Assembly: GCF_000826185.2 (NCBI RefSeq)
Contig: NZ_LN648871.1
Span: 117,671-181,670 of the forward strand
Origin: Microbacterium gorillae
GTDB taxonomy: Bacteria; Actinomycetota; Actinomycetes; Actinomycetales; Microbacteriaceae
DNA length: 64,000 nt
Direction: 5' to 3'
Under the pieces are notes generated by a model, which worked only from the letters and a program-made list of their open reading frames with translations, searched no databases and was not told where the DNA came from. Below, one piece after another: positions 35,259 through 44,052 of this stretch. The stretch's first letter is position 1, and each line of letters begins with the position of its first letter. Made by a program: the position numbers and the translations under genes.

Positions 35259-37792
35259 TGCGCGTCCCACTCTCATGGCTGCGGGAGCTCGTCGAGGTTC
35301 CCACCGACGCGACCAGCGAGGACATCCTCGCCACACTCGTCCAGGTCGGGTTCGAGGAGGAGGACATCCACCGCGCCGACCTGCGGGGCCCCATCGTCGT
35401 CGGTCAGGTGCTGTCGTTCGAGGAGGAGCCGCAGAAGAACGGCAAGACCATCCGCTGGTGCCAGGTCCAGGTCGCCCCGGAGGGGCAGACGGCGGCGGAC
35501 GGCGGCGAGGCCGTGCACGGCATCGTCTGCGGTGCCGGCAACTTCTTCCCCGGCGACAAGGTCGTCGTGACGCTGCCGGGTGCCGTGCTGCCCGGTCCGT
35601 TCCCGATCGCCGCGCGCAAGACGTACGGCCACGTGTCCGACGGCATGATCGCCTCCGCACGTGAGCTGGGCCTCGGCGATGAGCACAACGGCATCCTGCG
35701 ACTGACCGAGATCGGTCTGGACGATGCGCCCGTGGGTGCCGACGCGATCGCGCTCCTGGGTCTCGACGACGAGGCGTTCGAGATCAACGTCACGCCGGAC
35801 CGCGGGTACGCGCTGTCCCTCCGCGGTGTCGCGCGCGAATACGCCCTGGCGACGGGCCAGGACTATCGCGACCCGGCCGACCGCAGCGCCGACGAGATCG
35901 GCGAGGGCGAAGGCTTCTCCATCGTCGTCGACGACGAGCGTCCGATCCGCGGCAACAGCGGCGTGAACGAGTTCGTGGTGCGTGTCGTGCGGGGTGTCGA
36001 CCCCTCCGCCCCGACGCCGTCGTGGATGAGCTCACGGCTGAACCTCGCCGGCATCCGTTCGCTCGGTGTGCTGATCGACATCACCAACTACGTCATGCTC
36101 GAGCTCGGCAACCCGATCCACGGCTACGACCTGGACAAGCTCACCGGCGGCATCACCGTCCGCCGTGCCGCGCAGGGGGAGAAGCTCACCACCCTCGATG
36201 GCACCGAGCGCACGCTCAGCGACGAGGACCTGCTCATCACCGACGAGTCCGGCGCCATCGGCCTGGCGGGCGTCATGGGCGGCGGCACCACCGAGATGAG
36301 CGAGACCACCACGAACGTCCTGATCGAGGCGGCCAACTTCGACACCGTCTCGATCGCGCGCACCGCCCGCCGGCACAAGCTGCCGAGCGAGGCGTCCAAG
36401 CGTTTCGAGCGCGGTGTGGACCCGGCGATCGCGTTCGTCGCGGCCCGCCGTGTCGCCGACCTCATGGTCGAGCACGCGGGTGGCACGCTGGACACCCTCG
36501 GTGGCCACCTCGGCGCCGACATCGTGCAGGTCGGCATCGATCTGCCGCGCGGCTTCATCGGCGCGCTGATCGGTGTGGACTACACCGAGGACGAGGTCAC
36601 GTCCGCTCTTACAGCCATCGGCTGCGAGCTCGAGTCCGGTGAGGACGCCGACGTGCTCGTCGTCCTGCCGCCGACCTGGCGCCCGGACCTCACCGACAAG
36701 TGGACCCTCGCCGAAGAGGTCGCGCGCGTGTACGGACTCGACCGCATTCCGTCGGTGCTGCCGACGCCGCCGTCGGGCCGCGGCTTCACGGCCGCGCAGC
36801 AGGGCCGTCGTCGCGTGTCGAACACGCTCGCGGCCGCGGGCTTCGTCGAGACGCCCTCGTTCCCGTTCGTGAACGAGGCGGCGAATGACCTGCACGGCTC
36901 CGCGTCCGGGGAGCACCTGCCGAGCATTCGGCTCGCGAACGCGCTGGACGGCCAGGCGCCGTTCCTGCGCCGTTCGCTGATCCCGGGTCTGCTGGCCGTC
37001 GCGCACCGCAACACCGCACGCGGCCTCACGGACCTCGCGCTGTTCGAGACCGGGGCGGTGTTCCTCCCCGAGCCCGGCGTCACCTACGGCACCGACGAGG
37101 TTCCCCCGCTCGGCGCGCACCCGGGCCAGGACGTGATCGATGCGCTGAACGCGTCCATCCCTCCGCAGCCGCGCCACGTCGCCGTGCTCCTGGCGGGCAA
37201 CCGCGTTCTCAAGCAGCCGGGTCAGGCCGCCGAGGCTTACGACCTCGTCGACGCGCTGGACGCGGTCCGCGCGATCGGTGTCGCCGCCGGCGTCACGATC
37301 GACGTGGCCCAGGGCGAGCGCGCTGCGCTGCACCCCGGACGCACGGGTGTGCTGAGCGCTGCCGGCGTTGAGGTCGGGTACGTTGGCGAGCTGCTGCCGC
37401 AGGTGTCCGCGGACGCCGATCTGCCCGGCCGGGTCACGGTCGCCGAGCTGGATCTGGATCTGCTCCTGTCCACGGCGGCTGACCGTCCGGTCGCGGCTTC
37501 GCTCGCGACGTTCCCGGCCGCCACCCAGGACGTGTCGCTCGTCGTGGGTACCGACGTCGCCGCGGGCGCGGTGCAGGCGACGCTGCGCGCCGGCGCGGGG
37601 GAGCTCCTGGAGTCCGCCCGCCTCGTCGACGTGTACCGCGGTGCCGGGCTGGAGGACGGGACGAAGAGCCTCACGTTCGCCCTGCGCTTCCGCGCGGCCG
37701 ATCGCACGCTCACCGCCGCTGAGGCCACGGAGGCCAAGCTCGCCGGGGTCGCCGCGGCCGAACGCGACCTCGGCGCGAAAATCCGCGACTGA
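35258..37792 (+). CDS. pheT: phenylalanyl-tRNA synthetase beta subunit
   Basis: PheT pairs with PheS in the alpha2-beta2 enzyme, recognises tRNA-Phe and edits mischarged tyrosine. The 844-residue protein has the EMAP-like tRNA-binding domain (residues 40-150), the B3/B4 editing domain (about 210-390), B5 (about 415-490), a class II-like core and a C-terminal ferredoxin-fold anticodon-binding domain (about 750-844). The ATG overlaps the pheS stop by one base. A hairpin terminator follows 10 bases after the stop. Confidence 0.94.
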   Translation: MRVPLSWLRELVEVPTDATSEDILATLVQVGFEEEDIHRADLRGPIVVGQVLSFEEEPQKNGKTIRWCQVQVAPEGQTAADGGEAVHGIVCGAGNFFPGDKVVVTLPGAVLPGPFPIAARKTYGHVSDGMIASARELGLGDEHNGILRLTEIGLDDAPVGADAIALLGLDDEAFEINVTPDRGYALSLRGVAREYALATGQDYRDPADRSADEIGEGEGFSIVVDDERPIRGNSGVNEFVVRVVRGVDPSAPTPSWMSSRLNLAGIRSLGVLIDITNYVMLELGNPIHGYDLDKLTGGITVRRAAQGEKLTTLDGTERTLSDEDLLITDESGAIGLAGVMGGGTTEMSETTTNVLIEAANFDTVSIARTARRHKLPSEASKRFERGVDPAIAFVAARRVADLMVEHAGGTLDTLGGHLGADIVQVGIDLPRGFIGALIGVDYTEDEVTSALTAIGCELESGEDADVLVVLPPTWRPDLTDKWTLAEEVARVYGLDRIPSVLPTPPSGRGFTAAQQGRRRVSNTLAAAGFVETPSFPFVNEAANDLHGSASGEHLPSIRLANALDGQAPFLRRSLIPGLLAVAHRNTARGLTDLALFETGAVFLPEPGVTYGTDEVPPLGAHPGQDVIDALNASIPPQPRHVAVLLAGNRVLKQPGQAAEAYDLVDALDAVRAIGVAAGVTIDVAQGERAALHPGRTGVLSAAGVEVGYVGELLPQVSADADLPGRVTVAELDLDLLLSTAADRPVAASLATFPAATQDVSLVVGTDVAAGAVQATLRAGAGELLESARLVDVYRGAGLEDGTKSLTFALRFRAADRTLTAAEATEAKLAGVAAAERDLGAKIRD

Positions 37793-37801
37793 ACCACGTT
37801 G

Positions 37802-37831
37802 CGACGGGCCCGAGGCGACTCGGGCCCGTCG
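37802..37831 (+). terminator. terminator after pheST
   Basis: CGACGGGCCCGAG and its exact complement form a 13-base stem with a GCGA tetraloop, followed by TCTTCT. Its core GGGCCC stem resembles the terminator before pheS. Confidence 0.85.
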
Positions 37832-38037
37832 TCTTCTGTCACTGCGGAGGCAGGTCTCCCGTGCGGATGACAGCTCCGGTCGCGACATCCGCGTTCCGCC
37901 GGCGGGGGATATGGTCCCACCGTCGGAGACCGACGGCACCGCGAGATGTGGGACTTCTCACCGCCGTTATCGAACTGTCGCCGAAGGCCTCCGAGGCTGT
38001 TCGTGAGAGTGGACCGGGAGCATGCCACGCTGACGGC

Positions 38038-38733
38038 ATGAGATACGAAGACGTCGTTGATGACGTGCGACGTTTCGTGCACGCCGCATCGCCGGATGTG
38101 CGGCGCTGGTTCGCTGCCGGACGGGTCGCAGAGCTGGTCGATCTCGTGGATCGCGGTCGCGTGCTGGCAGAGGAGCTCACCCCGCCCGCGCGCGCAGCGT
38201 TCGAGGCGGTGGCGGGTCGAGCCGCCCCCCCCCCCGCCGCAGAGCCCCCTGCCGCCCCCCCCCCAGGGGGTGCCGGGGCCCCGGCCGACGGCGGCCAGGG
38301 ACCCGGGGCGCTCCGCGCCCCCGGCGCGCGGGGGGGGGAGGCGGGGCGGGCGGCAGAGCGGGTCGATCTCGTGGACCGCGGTCGCGTGCGGGCAGAGGAC
38401 CCCCCCCCCCCGGCGCGCGCGGCGTTCGAGGCGGTGGCGGCTCGAGCCGCCACCGCCACGGCCGAAGAGCTCCATGCCGCCCTCGCCGCAGTGGATGCCG
38501 GGACCCTGTCCGACGGCGACATGGATCCGGGGCTGCTCCGCGCCCTGGACGCGCTGGAGGCGTATGCGGTGGTTCGGTCGGGGGACACGGAGGACGGCGC
38601 CCGGAGGCTCGCCTGGCTCGCGCTGGAGGCCGTCGATGACCAGCACCCGGCGGCGTTGGAGGACTTCCTCGGCGGTCCGGAGATGGCCGCTTCCTTCGCC
38701 GCCATCCGCACGGAGCTCGCACCCTTCGGCTGA
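38038..38733 (+). CDS. hypothetical protein containing a GC-shifted internal duplication
   Basis: The frame encodes 231 residues of no recognised family, starting MRYEDVVDDVRRFVHAASPD. CACGCT (38026-38031) is six bases before the ATG, the leaderless layout. The segment VDLVDRGRV, then PPARAAFEAVA, occurs twice, 75 residues apart. Between the copies the protein is low-complexity (Pro, Ala, Gly) because the DNA has long C and G runs. Removing one 225-base unit gives a smooth 156-residue helical protein. The ends of the gene have normal codon use. I regard the gene as real and the middle as suspect. Confidence 0.55.
   Translation: MRYEDVVDDVRRFVHAASPDVRRWFAAGRVAELVDLVDRGRVLAEELTPPARAAFEAVAGRAAPPPAAEPPAAPPPGGAGAPADGGQGPGALRAPGARGGEAGRAAERVDLVDRGRVRAEDPPPPARAAFEAVAARAATATAEELHAALAAVDAGTLSDGDMDPGLLRALDALEAYAVVRSGDTEDGARRLAWLALEAVDDQHPAALEDFLGGPEMAASFAAIRTELAPFG
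38128..38577. repeat. imperfect 225-base tandem duplication with G/C-biased differences
   Basis: Bases 38128-38352 align without gaps to 38353-38577. In the stretch 38222 to about 38420, nearly every difference replaces A or T by C or G, or breaks into runs of 9-11 C or G. This spans the end of copy one and the beginning of copy two. The outer parts of both copies are clean. This pattern fits a poor-quality read stitched into the assembly better than evolution. Confidence 0.75.
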
Positions 38734-38757
38734 GGAGGGTGACCTCCCGTCGAGATG

Positions 38758-38795
38758 TTGATAGTTAGAACTCATACTGTTAGAGTTCTAACTAT
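38758..38795 (+). promoter_or_regulatory. MarR promoter with overlapping operator
   Basis: A leaderless promoter is visible: -35 TTGATA (38758-38763), a 17-base spacer, -10 TAGAGT (38781-38786), seven bases, then the ATG. The whole promoter is covered by a perfect inverted repeat with 13-base arms ATAGTTAGAACTC (38761-38773) and its complement (38783-38795), with a 9-base spacer. Binding would block the -35, -10 and start codon together. Confidence 0.8.
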
Positions 38796-39261
38796 GGATA
38801 TCGCGGAACAGATCACGACGGCCGTCCGGGCCGTCTCGTTCGCGCAGCGCGACCTGATGATGGAGGCGATCGGCGAGACCGATCTCACTCCGCAGCAGGC
38901 GATGAGTCTCGGCTACATCGAGGCCAATCACGAGCGCGGCGTGATCGCCAAGGATCTCGCCGCGGTGTCCCACACCACGCCGGCGTCGGTGGCGAGCCTC
39001 CTGCAGGGGCTGGAGGACCGCGGGCTGATCACCCGCGCGCCCTCACCCACCGACTCACGCGTGAAGCTGATCACCCCGACCGCAGCGGGCTTCCGCGTGG
39101 TCGCGGGTTTCGACGAGAAGATGGCCGCTGCTCAGAAGCGGCTCTACTCGTCTCTGAGCGAGACGGAGCAGAGCGAGTTGCTCGGGCTCCTGAATCGGCT
39201 GGTGCCGGAGAAGTATCGCGACTTCGACCGGACCGCCACCCCCGACAGACGCCCGCTCTGA
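38794..39261 (+). CDS. MarR family transcriptional regulator
   Basis: This 155-residue MarR regulator has the winged helix near residues 35-105 (LTPQQAMSLGYIEANHERGVIAKDLAAVSHTTPASVASLLQGLEDRGLI, then PSPTDSRVKLITPTAAG). The ATG at 38794 is the last base pair of a large operator, so the protein almost certainly represses its own leaderless promoter. The MATE exporter gene follows after 53 bases with its own ribosome-binding site and no terminator, so both form one unit. The inducer is probably a drug-like substrate of the pump. Confidence 0.88.
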   Translation: MDIAEQITTAVRAVSFAQRDLMMEAIGETDLTPQQAMSLGYIEANHERGVIAKDLAAVSHTTPASVASLLQGLEDRGLITRAPSPTDSRVKLITPTAAGFRVVAGFDEKMAAAQKRLYSSLSETEQSELLGLLNRLVPEKYRDFDRTATPDRRPL

Positions 39262-39314
39262 CGCGCGTCTGATCCATCCCTCACGAAAGCCGTTCTCGGA
39301 ACGGAGGATCACCC

Positions 39315-40715
39315 ATGTCTTCAAACAACCGCACCGTCCTCGCGTCCGCCCCCATCTGGCGTGCGCTCATCCATCTCTGCATCCCGATGATCGCCGGGAT
39401 GTCCGTCGGTGTCATCTACAACATCATCAACGCCGGGTTCATCGGCGCGCTCCACTCGACCCCGCTGCTGGCGGCGCTCACCTTCTCGCTGCCCGTGTTC
39501 GGACTGATCATGGCCGTCGGCGGTGTGTTCGGCGTCGGCGGTGGGACCTACATCTCGCGCCTGCTCGGCAGCGAGGAGGTCGCGGCCGACCCGACCGCGA
39601 CGGCCGGACGTGCGCGCCAGGTCTCCTCGTTCACGTTCTGGGGATCCCTGTTCACCGGCGTCATCGTCGGGATCCTCGGGCTCGTGTTCGCCACGCCGAT
39701 CGCCGGCCTGCTGGGAGCGGCCGGACCAAGCCTCGCCCCGACCGCGCTGTACGTCGGCGCGATGTTCGCGTTCACGCCGATCCTCGTCCTCGCCTTCGCG
39801 CTCGAGCAGCTCGTCCGCGCCGAGGGAGCGGCGGTGGCGTCGATGACAGGCCTGATCGCCTCGACCATCGCGAACCTCCTCCTGGACGTGCTGTTCATCC
39901 TCGTGCTCGGTTGGGGTGTCCTCGGCGCCGGTCTCGCACTCGGGCTGTCCAACCTCGTGATGGTCGGCTACTACGTGTGGTGGCTGATGCGTCGCAGCGA
40001 GGTCGTCTCGCTGTCGCTCCGCGACCTGCGGGTGGACGGTGACATCCTGCGTACCGTCTTCGGCGTCGGCGCGTCCGAACTGCTGATGAGCGGCTTCCTG
40101 ATCGTCACGTCCCTGGTCATGAACTGGATCGCCGCGTCCTACAGCGATGCTCTGCTGGCCTCGATGGGCGTGGCGCTGCGGGTCGCTCAGCTGCCCGAGA
40201 TGATCTGCATGGGCATCTACATCGGTGCGATCCCGCTGTTCGCCTACGCCTTCGGGTCCGGCAACACGGCACGACTGCGGCGCGCGATCTCGTCCAGCGC
40301 GATCGCGATCCTCGCCGTCACCGTCGTGTTCTCCACCCTGGTGTTCGTCTTCCGCGAGCCGATGCTCGCCTTGTTCAGTGCTGACCCGGCCGTCCTCGCC
40401 GACGGCGGACTGGTGCTCACCGCGATGCTCGTGTCGACGATCTTCAACGGGATCGCAGGGCTCCTCATCGCGGTGTTCCAGGCCACCGGACGCGCGCCGC
40501 AGGCGATGATCATGTCGGTCGCCCAGGGCGTCGTGTTCATCCCCGTCGTGCTCGCCGCGAACCTGTGGCTCGGGATGGAGGGCGTGATCTGGTCCATGAC
40601 CATCGCCGAGGCGGCGACGTTCCTGCTCGGACTCATCCTGTTCCGGACGAGCCGCCGGACGATCCTCGCCCAGCGCCCCGACGCGTCCGAACCGGTGGTC
40701 GAACCGGCTGTGTGA
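39315..40715 (+). CDS. MATE family efflux transporter
   Basis: This 466-residue multidrug/toxin exporter has twelve predicted transmembrane helices arranged in two six-helix halves. The N-half includes MIAGMSVGVIYNIINAGFIGAL and the second half starts near residue 245 (TVFGVGASELLMSGFLIVTS). A central polar loop with many Arg and Asp residues separates the halves. A GGAGG site lies nine bases before the ATG. Substrates cannot be read from sequence. Co-transcription with marR suggests inducible resistance. Confidence 0.88.
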   Translation: MSSNNRTVLASAPIWRALIHLCIPMIAGMSVGVIYNIINAGFIGALHSTPLLAALTFSLPVFGLIMAVGGVFGVGGGTYISRLLGSEEVAADPTATAGRARQVSSFTFWGSLFTGVIVGILGLVFATPIAGLLGAAGPSLAPTALYVGAMFAFTPILVLAFALEQLVRAEGAAVASMTGLIASTIANLLLDVLFILVLGWGVLGAGLALGLSNLVMVGYYVWWLMRRSEVVSLSLRDLRVDGDILRTVFGVGASELLMSGFLIVTSLVMNWIAASYSDALLASMGVALRVAQLPEMICMGIYIGAIPLFAYAFGSGNTARLRRAISSSAIAILAVTVVFSTLVFVFREPMLALFSADPAVLADGGLVLTAMLVSTIFNGIAGLLIAVFQATGRAPQAMIMSVAQGVVFIPVVLAANLWLGMEGVIWSMTIAEAATFLLGLILFRTSRRTILAQRPDASEPVVEPAV

Positions 40716-40721
40716 TCGCCG

Positions 40722-40756
40722 CGCGCCGCCTCGATCGATTTGGTCGCGGCGGCGCG
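40722..40756 (+). terminator. hairpin after MATE gene
   Basis: CGCGCCGCC (40722-40730) and GGCGGCGCG (40748-40756) pair perfectly over a 17-base loop, seven bases after the MATE stop. It would end the marR-MATE mRNA before the arginine leader. Confidence 0.6.
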
Positions 40757-40775
40757 TCCGGAGTAACCTCGCTCC

Positions 40776-40853
40776 ATGCCGCAGGCGCACTCCTCGTTCA
40801 CGCTCTCTCCGAGCGTCATCGTGCGTCGACGTCAGCCGGCACGCCGAATCTAG
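40776..40853 (+). CDS. putative arginine-rich leader peptide of the arg operon
   Basis: A 25-codon ORF begins six bases after TAACCT (40764-40769), exactly the leaderless layout used by many genes here. It ends in VRRRQPARRI and TAG. Five of its last nine residues are arginine (positions 17-19, 23 and 24), with CGA used twice. It ends 87 bases before argC. This is the layout of a leader peptide for ribosome-mediated attenuation, in which stalling at arginine codons signals arginine shortage. No terminator with a T-run is seen, so the exact mechanism is not established. The size and composition argue against a chance ORF but do not prove function. Confidence 0.6.
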   Translation: MPQAHSSFTLSPSVIVRRRQPARRI

Positions 40854-40940
40854 GCGGCCCCGCGTTCGTCGTGCCTGCATGCGGCGGAAGGTCGGTGTCG
40901 CCGTTCCCGGCCCTGTTCCGCTGACCATAAGGTAGAAAAC
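40838..40940 (+). promoter_or_regulatory. possible attenuator between leader peptide and argC
   Basis: GGCACG (40838-40843, over the last arginine codons) can pair with CGTGCC (40870-40875). CGGCG (40882-40886) can pair either with CGCCG (40899-40903) or, as part of CGGCGGAA (40882-40889), with TTCCGCTG (40916-40923) just before the argC ribosome-binding site AAGG (40929-40932). The last two pairings exclude each other, so the region could switch translation or transcription of argC. Confidence 0.4.
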
Positions 40941-41993
40941 ATGACGTATTCGGTCGCCGTTTCCGGCGCATCCGGTTACGCGGGTGGCGAGATTCTGCGC
41001 CTGCTCGCGAACCACCCCGACGTCGAGATCCGCACCGTCACGGCGCACTCGAACGCCGGACAGCCTCTTGTCGCTCATCAGCCGCACCTCCGCTCGCTCT
41101 CCCACCTGCAGCTGCAGGACACCACGCCGGAGGTCCTCGCCGGCCACGACATCGTGTTCCTCGCCCTGCCGCACGGCCAGTCCGGGCAGTACACCGATCA
41201 GCTGGCCGACGTACCGCTGGTGATCGACGCCGGGGCGGACCACCGCCTGGCCGATCGCGAGGCGTGGGACGCCTTCTACGGCGGCGCGTTCCACGAGCCG
41301 TGGGCGTACGGCGTCCCGGAGCTGCTCATCGACGGCGGGGCGCGCAAGCAGCGCGAGAACCTGGTCGGAGCAACCCGGATCGCCGCACCGGGATGCAACG
41401 CGTCCACGGTCGAGCTGAGCCTCGCGCCCGGCATCGCCGCCGGCGTGATCGAGTCGGACGACATCGTCACGGTGCTCGCCGTCGGACCGAGCGGCGCCGG
41501 CAAGAGCCTCAAGCCGCACCTGCTCGGCAGCGAGATCCTCGGCAGTGCGAACCCGTACGCGGTCGGCGGCACGCATCGGCACATCCCGGAGATCCGTCAG
41601 GGGCTGCGCTGGGCCGGTGCCACGGGCGAGGTCCGCATCAGCTTCACCCCGGTGATCGTCCCGATGGCACGGGGCATCCTCGCGACCACCACCGCGAAGA
41701 TCGCTGACGGCGTCACCGACGCGCAGCTGCGCGCGGCGTGGGCGGACGCGTACGCGGGCGAGACCTTCGTGCAGCTCCTGCCCGAGGGTCAGGTGCCGCG
41801 CACGGCGGACGTCCTCGGCGCCAACACCGCCCTCCTCGGGCTCGTGATCGACCGCAATGCCGGCCGCGTCACCGTGGTCACCGCGGTGGACAACCTCGCC
41901 AAGGGCACCGCCGGTGCCGCCATCCAATCCATGAACATCGCGCTCTGCCTCCCCGAGGACCGGGCCCTCACCGTGAACGGAGTCGCACCGTGA
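40941..41993 (+). CDS. argC: N-acetyl-gamma-glutamyl-phosphate reductase ArgC
   Basis: ArgC reduces N-acetylglutamyl phosphate with NADPH, the third step of arginine synthesis. The 350-residue protein has the Rossmann motif [13 protein letters not shown] at the N-terminus and the active cysteine in [10 protein letters not shown]. Conserved [12 protein letters not shown] and HRHIPEI segments follow. It has either an AAGG site or TAAGGT as a -10 box seven bases upstream. The stop overlaps argJ (GTGA). Confidence 0.95.
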   Translation: MTYSVAVSGASGYAGGEILRLLANHPDVEIRTVTAHSNAGQPLVAHQPHLRSLSHLQLQDTTPEVLAGHDIVFLALPHGQSGQYTDQLADVPLVIDAGADHRLADREAWDAFYGGAFHEPWAYGVPELLIDGGARKQRENLVGATRIAAPGCNASTVELSLAPGIAAGVIESDDIVTVLAVGPSGAGKSLKPHLLGSEILGSANPYAVGGTHRHIPEIRQGLRWAGATGEVRISFTPVIVPMARGILATTTAKIADGVTDAQLRAAWADAYAGETFVQLLPEGQVPRTADVLGANTALLGLVIDRNAGRVTVVTAVDNLAKGTAGAAIQSMNIALCLPEDRALTVNGVAP

Positions 41994-43147
41994 GCGTCAC
42001 GGCCGCACAGGGATTCGAGGCCGCCGGAGTCGCGGTCGGACTGAAGTCGACCGGCAAGCCGGACGTCGCCGTGGTCGTCAACCGCGGTCCGCAGAAGGTC
42101 GGCGCGGCGGTGTTCACGTCCAACCGCGCTCTCGCCAACCCGGTGCTGTGGTCGAAGGAGGCCATCAAGGACGGCGTCGTCGAGGCGATCGTGCTGAACT
42201 CCGGCGGAGCCAACTGCTTCACCGGCGCGTTCGGTTTCCAGACCTCGCACCAGACCGCGGAGAAGACGGCCGAGCTGCTCGGCGTCAGTTCGGGGGACGT
42301 GATCGTGTGCTCGACCGGACTGATCGGCACGGGTGACCAGGTCTTCCGCGACAAGGTGCTCACCGGCGTCGAGCAGGGTGTGGCCGCGCTGTCCGCGGAC
42401 GGCGGCGAGGATGCGTCGCTCGCGATCATGACGACCGATTCGCGTCCGAAGCGGTCGGTCCTCACGCGTCACGGCTGGACGATCGGCGCCATGGCCAAGG
42501 GTGCGGGCATGCTCGCGCCGGGGCTGGCGACCATGCTCGTCGTGATCACGACGGACGCGGTGCTCACCGCCGCCGAGGCCGACACCGCGCTGCGCCGCGC
42601 CACGTCACTGACGTTCGATCGCCTCGACTCCGACGGCTGCATGTCCACGAACGACCAGGTCACCCTGATGTCATCCGGCGCGTCCGAGATCGCCCCGGGC
42701 CTGGACGAGTTCGCGATGGCCCTCACCGAGGTGTGCCTGGATCTCGCCGAGCAGCTGCAGAGCGACGCCGAGGGTGCCAGCCACGACATCACCATCACGG
42801 TCGAGCACGCCATGAACGAGGCGGACGCCGTCGAGGTGGGTCGCTCGGTCGCACGGAACAACCTGTTCAAGGCCGCGATCTTCGGCAATGACCCGAACTG
42901 GGGTCGCGTGCTCGCCGCGATCGGCACCACGCAGGCGGAGTTCAACCCGTACCGCGTGGATGTGTGGATGAACGGCGTCCGCGTCTGCACCGACGGTGGC
43001 CCGGACGCTCCGCGCGAGGATGTGGACCTCACTCCGCGCGCCACGCAGCTGGTCATCGACCTCAAGGTGGGGGACGCCACCGCGACGATCCTCACGAACG
43101 ACCTCACCCACGACTACGTCCACGAGAACAGTGCCTACGCCTCATGA
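41990..43147 (+). CDS. argJ: bifunctional ornithine acetyltransferase/N-acetylglutamate synthase ArgJ
   Basis: ArgJ moves the acetyl group from N-acetylornithine to glutamate, recycling it for the pathway, and may also use acetyl-CoA. The 385-residue precursor has the self-cleavage site in [15 protein letters not shown], where threonine becomes the nucleophile of the beta chain. Other family segments are [10 protein letters not shown] and [17 protein letters not shown] start overlaps the argC stop, and its stop overlaps argB. Confidence 0.95.
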   Translation: MSVTAAQGFEAAGVAVGLKSTGKPDVAVVVNRGPQKVGAAVFTSNRALANPVLWSKEAIKDGVVEAIVLNSGGANCFTGAFGFQTSHQTAEKTAELLGVSSGDVIVCSTGLIGTGDQVFRDKVLTGVEQGVAALSADGGEDASLAIMTTDSRPKRSVLTRHGWTIGAMAKGAGMLAPGLATMLVVITTDAVLTAAEADTALRRATSLTFDRLDSDGCMSTNDQVTLMSSGASEIAPGLDEFAMALTEVCLDLAEQLQSDAEGASHDITITVEHAMNEADAVEVGRSVARNNLFKAAIFGNDPNWGRVLAAIGTTQAEFNPYRVDVWMNGVRVCTDGGPDAPREDVDLTPRATQLVIDLKVGDATATILTNDLTHDYVHENSAYAS

Positions 43148-44052
43148 GTGACGCCGACAATCTCCAGCACACCGATCCGGTCACCGCATCGGACCGCGCC
43201 GCGATGCTCATCGAGTCGCTGCCCTGGCTGCAGCGCTACCGTGACGCCATCATCGTGGTCAAGTACGGCGGCAACGCCATGGTCTCGGAGGACCTGCAGG
43301 ACGCGTTCGCCGAGGACATGGCGTACCTCCGCTACGTCGGTCTGCGTCCGGTCGTCGTGCACGGCGGCGGTCCGCAGATCTCCGACATGCTGGACCGCCT
43401 CGCGATCCCCAGCGAGTTCCGCGGTGGGTACCGCGTCACCTCCACCGAGGCGATCAGCGTGGTCCGCATGGTGCTGACCGGTCAGATCAACCCGCAGCTC
43501 GTGGCGAAGATCAACTCGCACGGACCCATCGCGACCGGCCTGTCCGGTGAGGACGCGGGGCTGTTCGGCGGTCGCCAGCGCGGTGTGCTCATCGACGGTG
43601 TCGAGGAGTCCCTCGGTCGCGTCGGCGACGTCGTGAAGGTCGACCCGACTCCGGTCCTGGATCACCTCGCCGCCGGACGCATCCCGGTGGTGTCCTCGAT
43701 CGCACCGGACCTGGATCACCCCGGCCAGTCGCTGAACGTCAACGCCGACGCCGCCGCGTCCGCCCTCGCGATCGCACTGGGCGCGAAGAAGCTCGTCGTG
43801 CTGACCGACGTCCCGGGCCTGTACTCGGACTGGCCGAACCGCGACTCGCTGGTCTCGCACCTGAACGCCGCGGAGCTCACGGAGCTCATGCCGAAGCTGG
43901 AGAGCGGCATGATCCCCAAGATGCGCGCGTGCCTGGACGCCGTCGAAGGCGGCGTGGAGAGCGCCGCGATCATCGATGGCCGCGTGCGCCACTCGGTCCT
44001 CGTCGAACTTTTCACCAGCAAGGGAATCGGAACGGAAGTGGTGGCGAAATGA
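43144..44052 (+). CDS. argB: acetylglutamate kinase ArgB
   Basis: ArgB phosphorylates N-acetylglutamate and is the usual point of arginine feedback inhibition. The 302-residue protein has [10 protein letters not shown] and VVHGGGPQI for ATP and substrate, and an N-terminal helix ([19 protein letters not shown]) typical of arginine-sensitive hexameric forms. So enzyme-level feedback is likely. It overlaps argJ and argD by four bases each. Confidence 0.95.
   Translation: MSDADNLQHTDPVTASDRAAMLIESLPWLQRYRDAIIVVKYGGNAMVSEDLQDAFAEDMAYLRYVGLRPVVVHGGGPQISDMLDRLAIPSEFRGGYRVTSTEAISVVRMVLTGQINPQLVAKINSHGPIATGLSGEDAGLFGGRQRGVLIDGVEESLGRVGDVVKVDPTPVLDHLAAGRIPVVSSIAPDLDHPGQSLNVNADAAASALAIALGAKKLVVLTDVPGLYSDWPNRDSLVSHLNAAELTELMPKLESGMIPKMRACLDAVEGGVESAAIIDGRVRHSVLVELFTSKGIGTEVVAK

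Noticed and set aside
39321..41927. An 868-residue open frame on the minus strand across MATE and argC
   Set aside because: It is antisense to conserved genes and consists mostly of Arg, Gly, Asp and His repeats, typical of a frame shadow.
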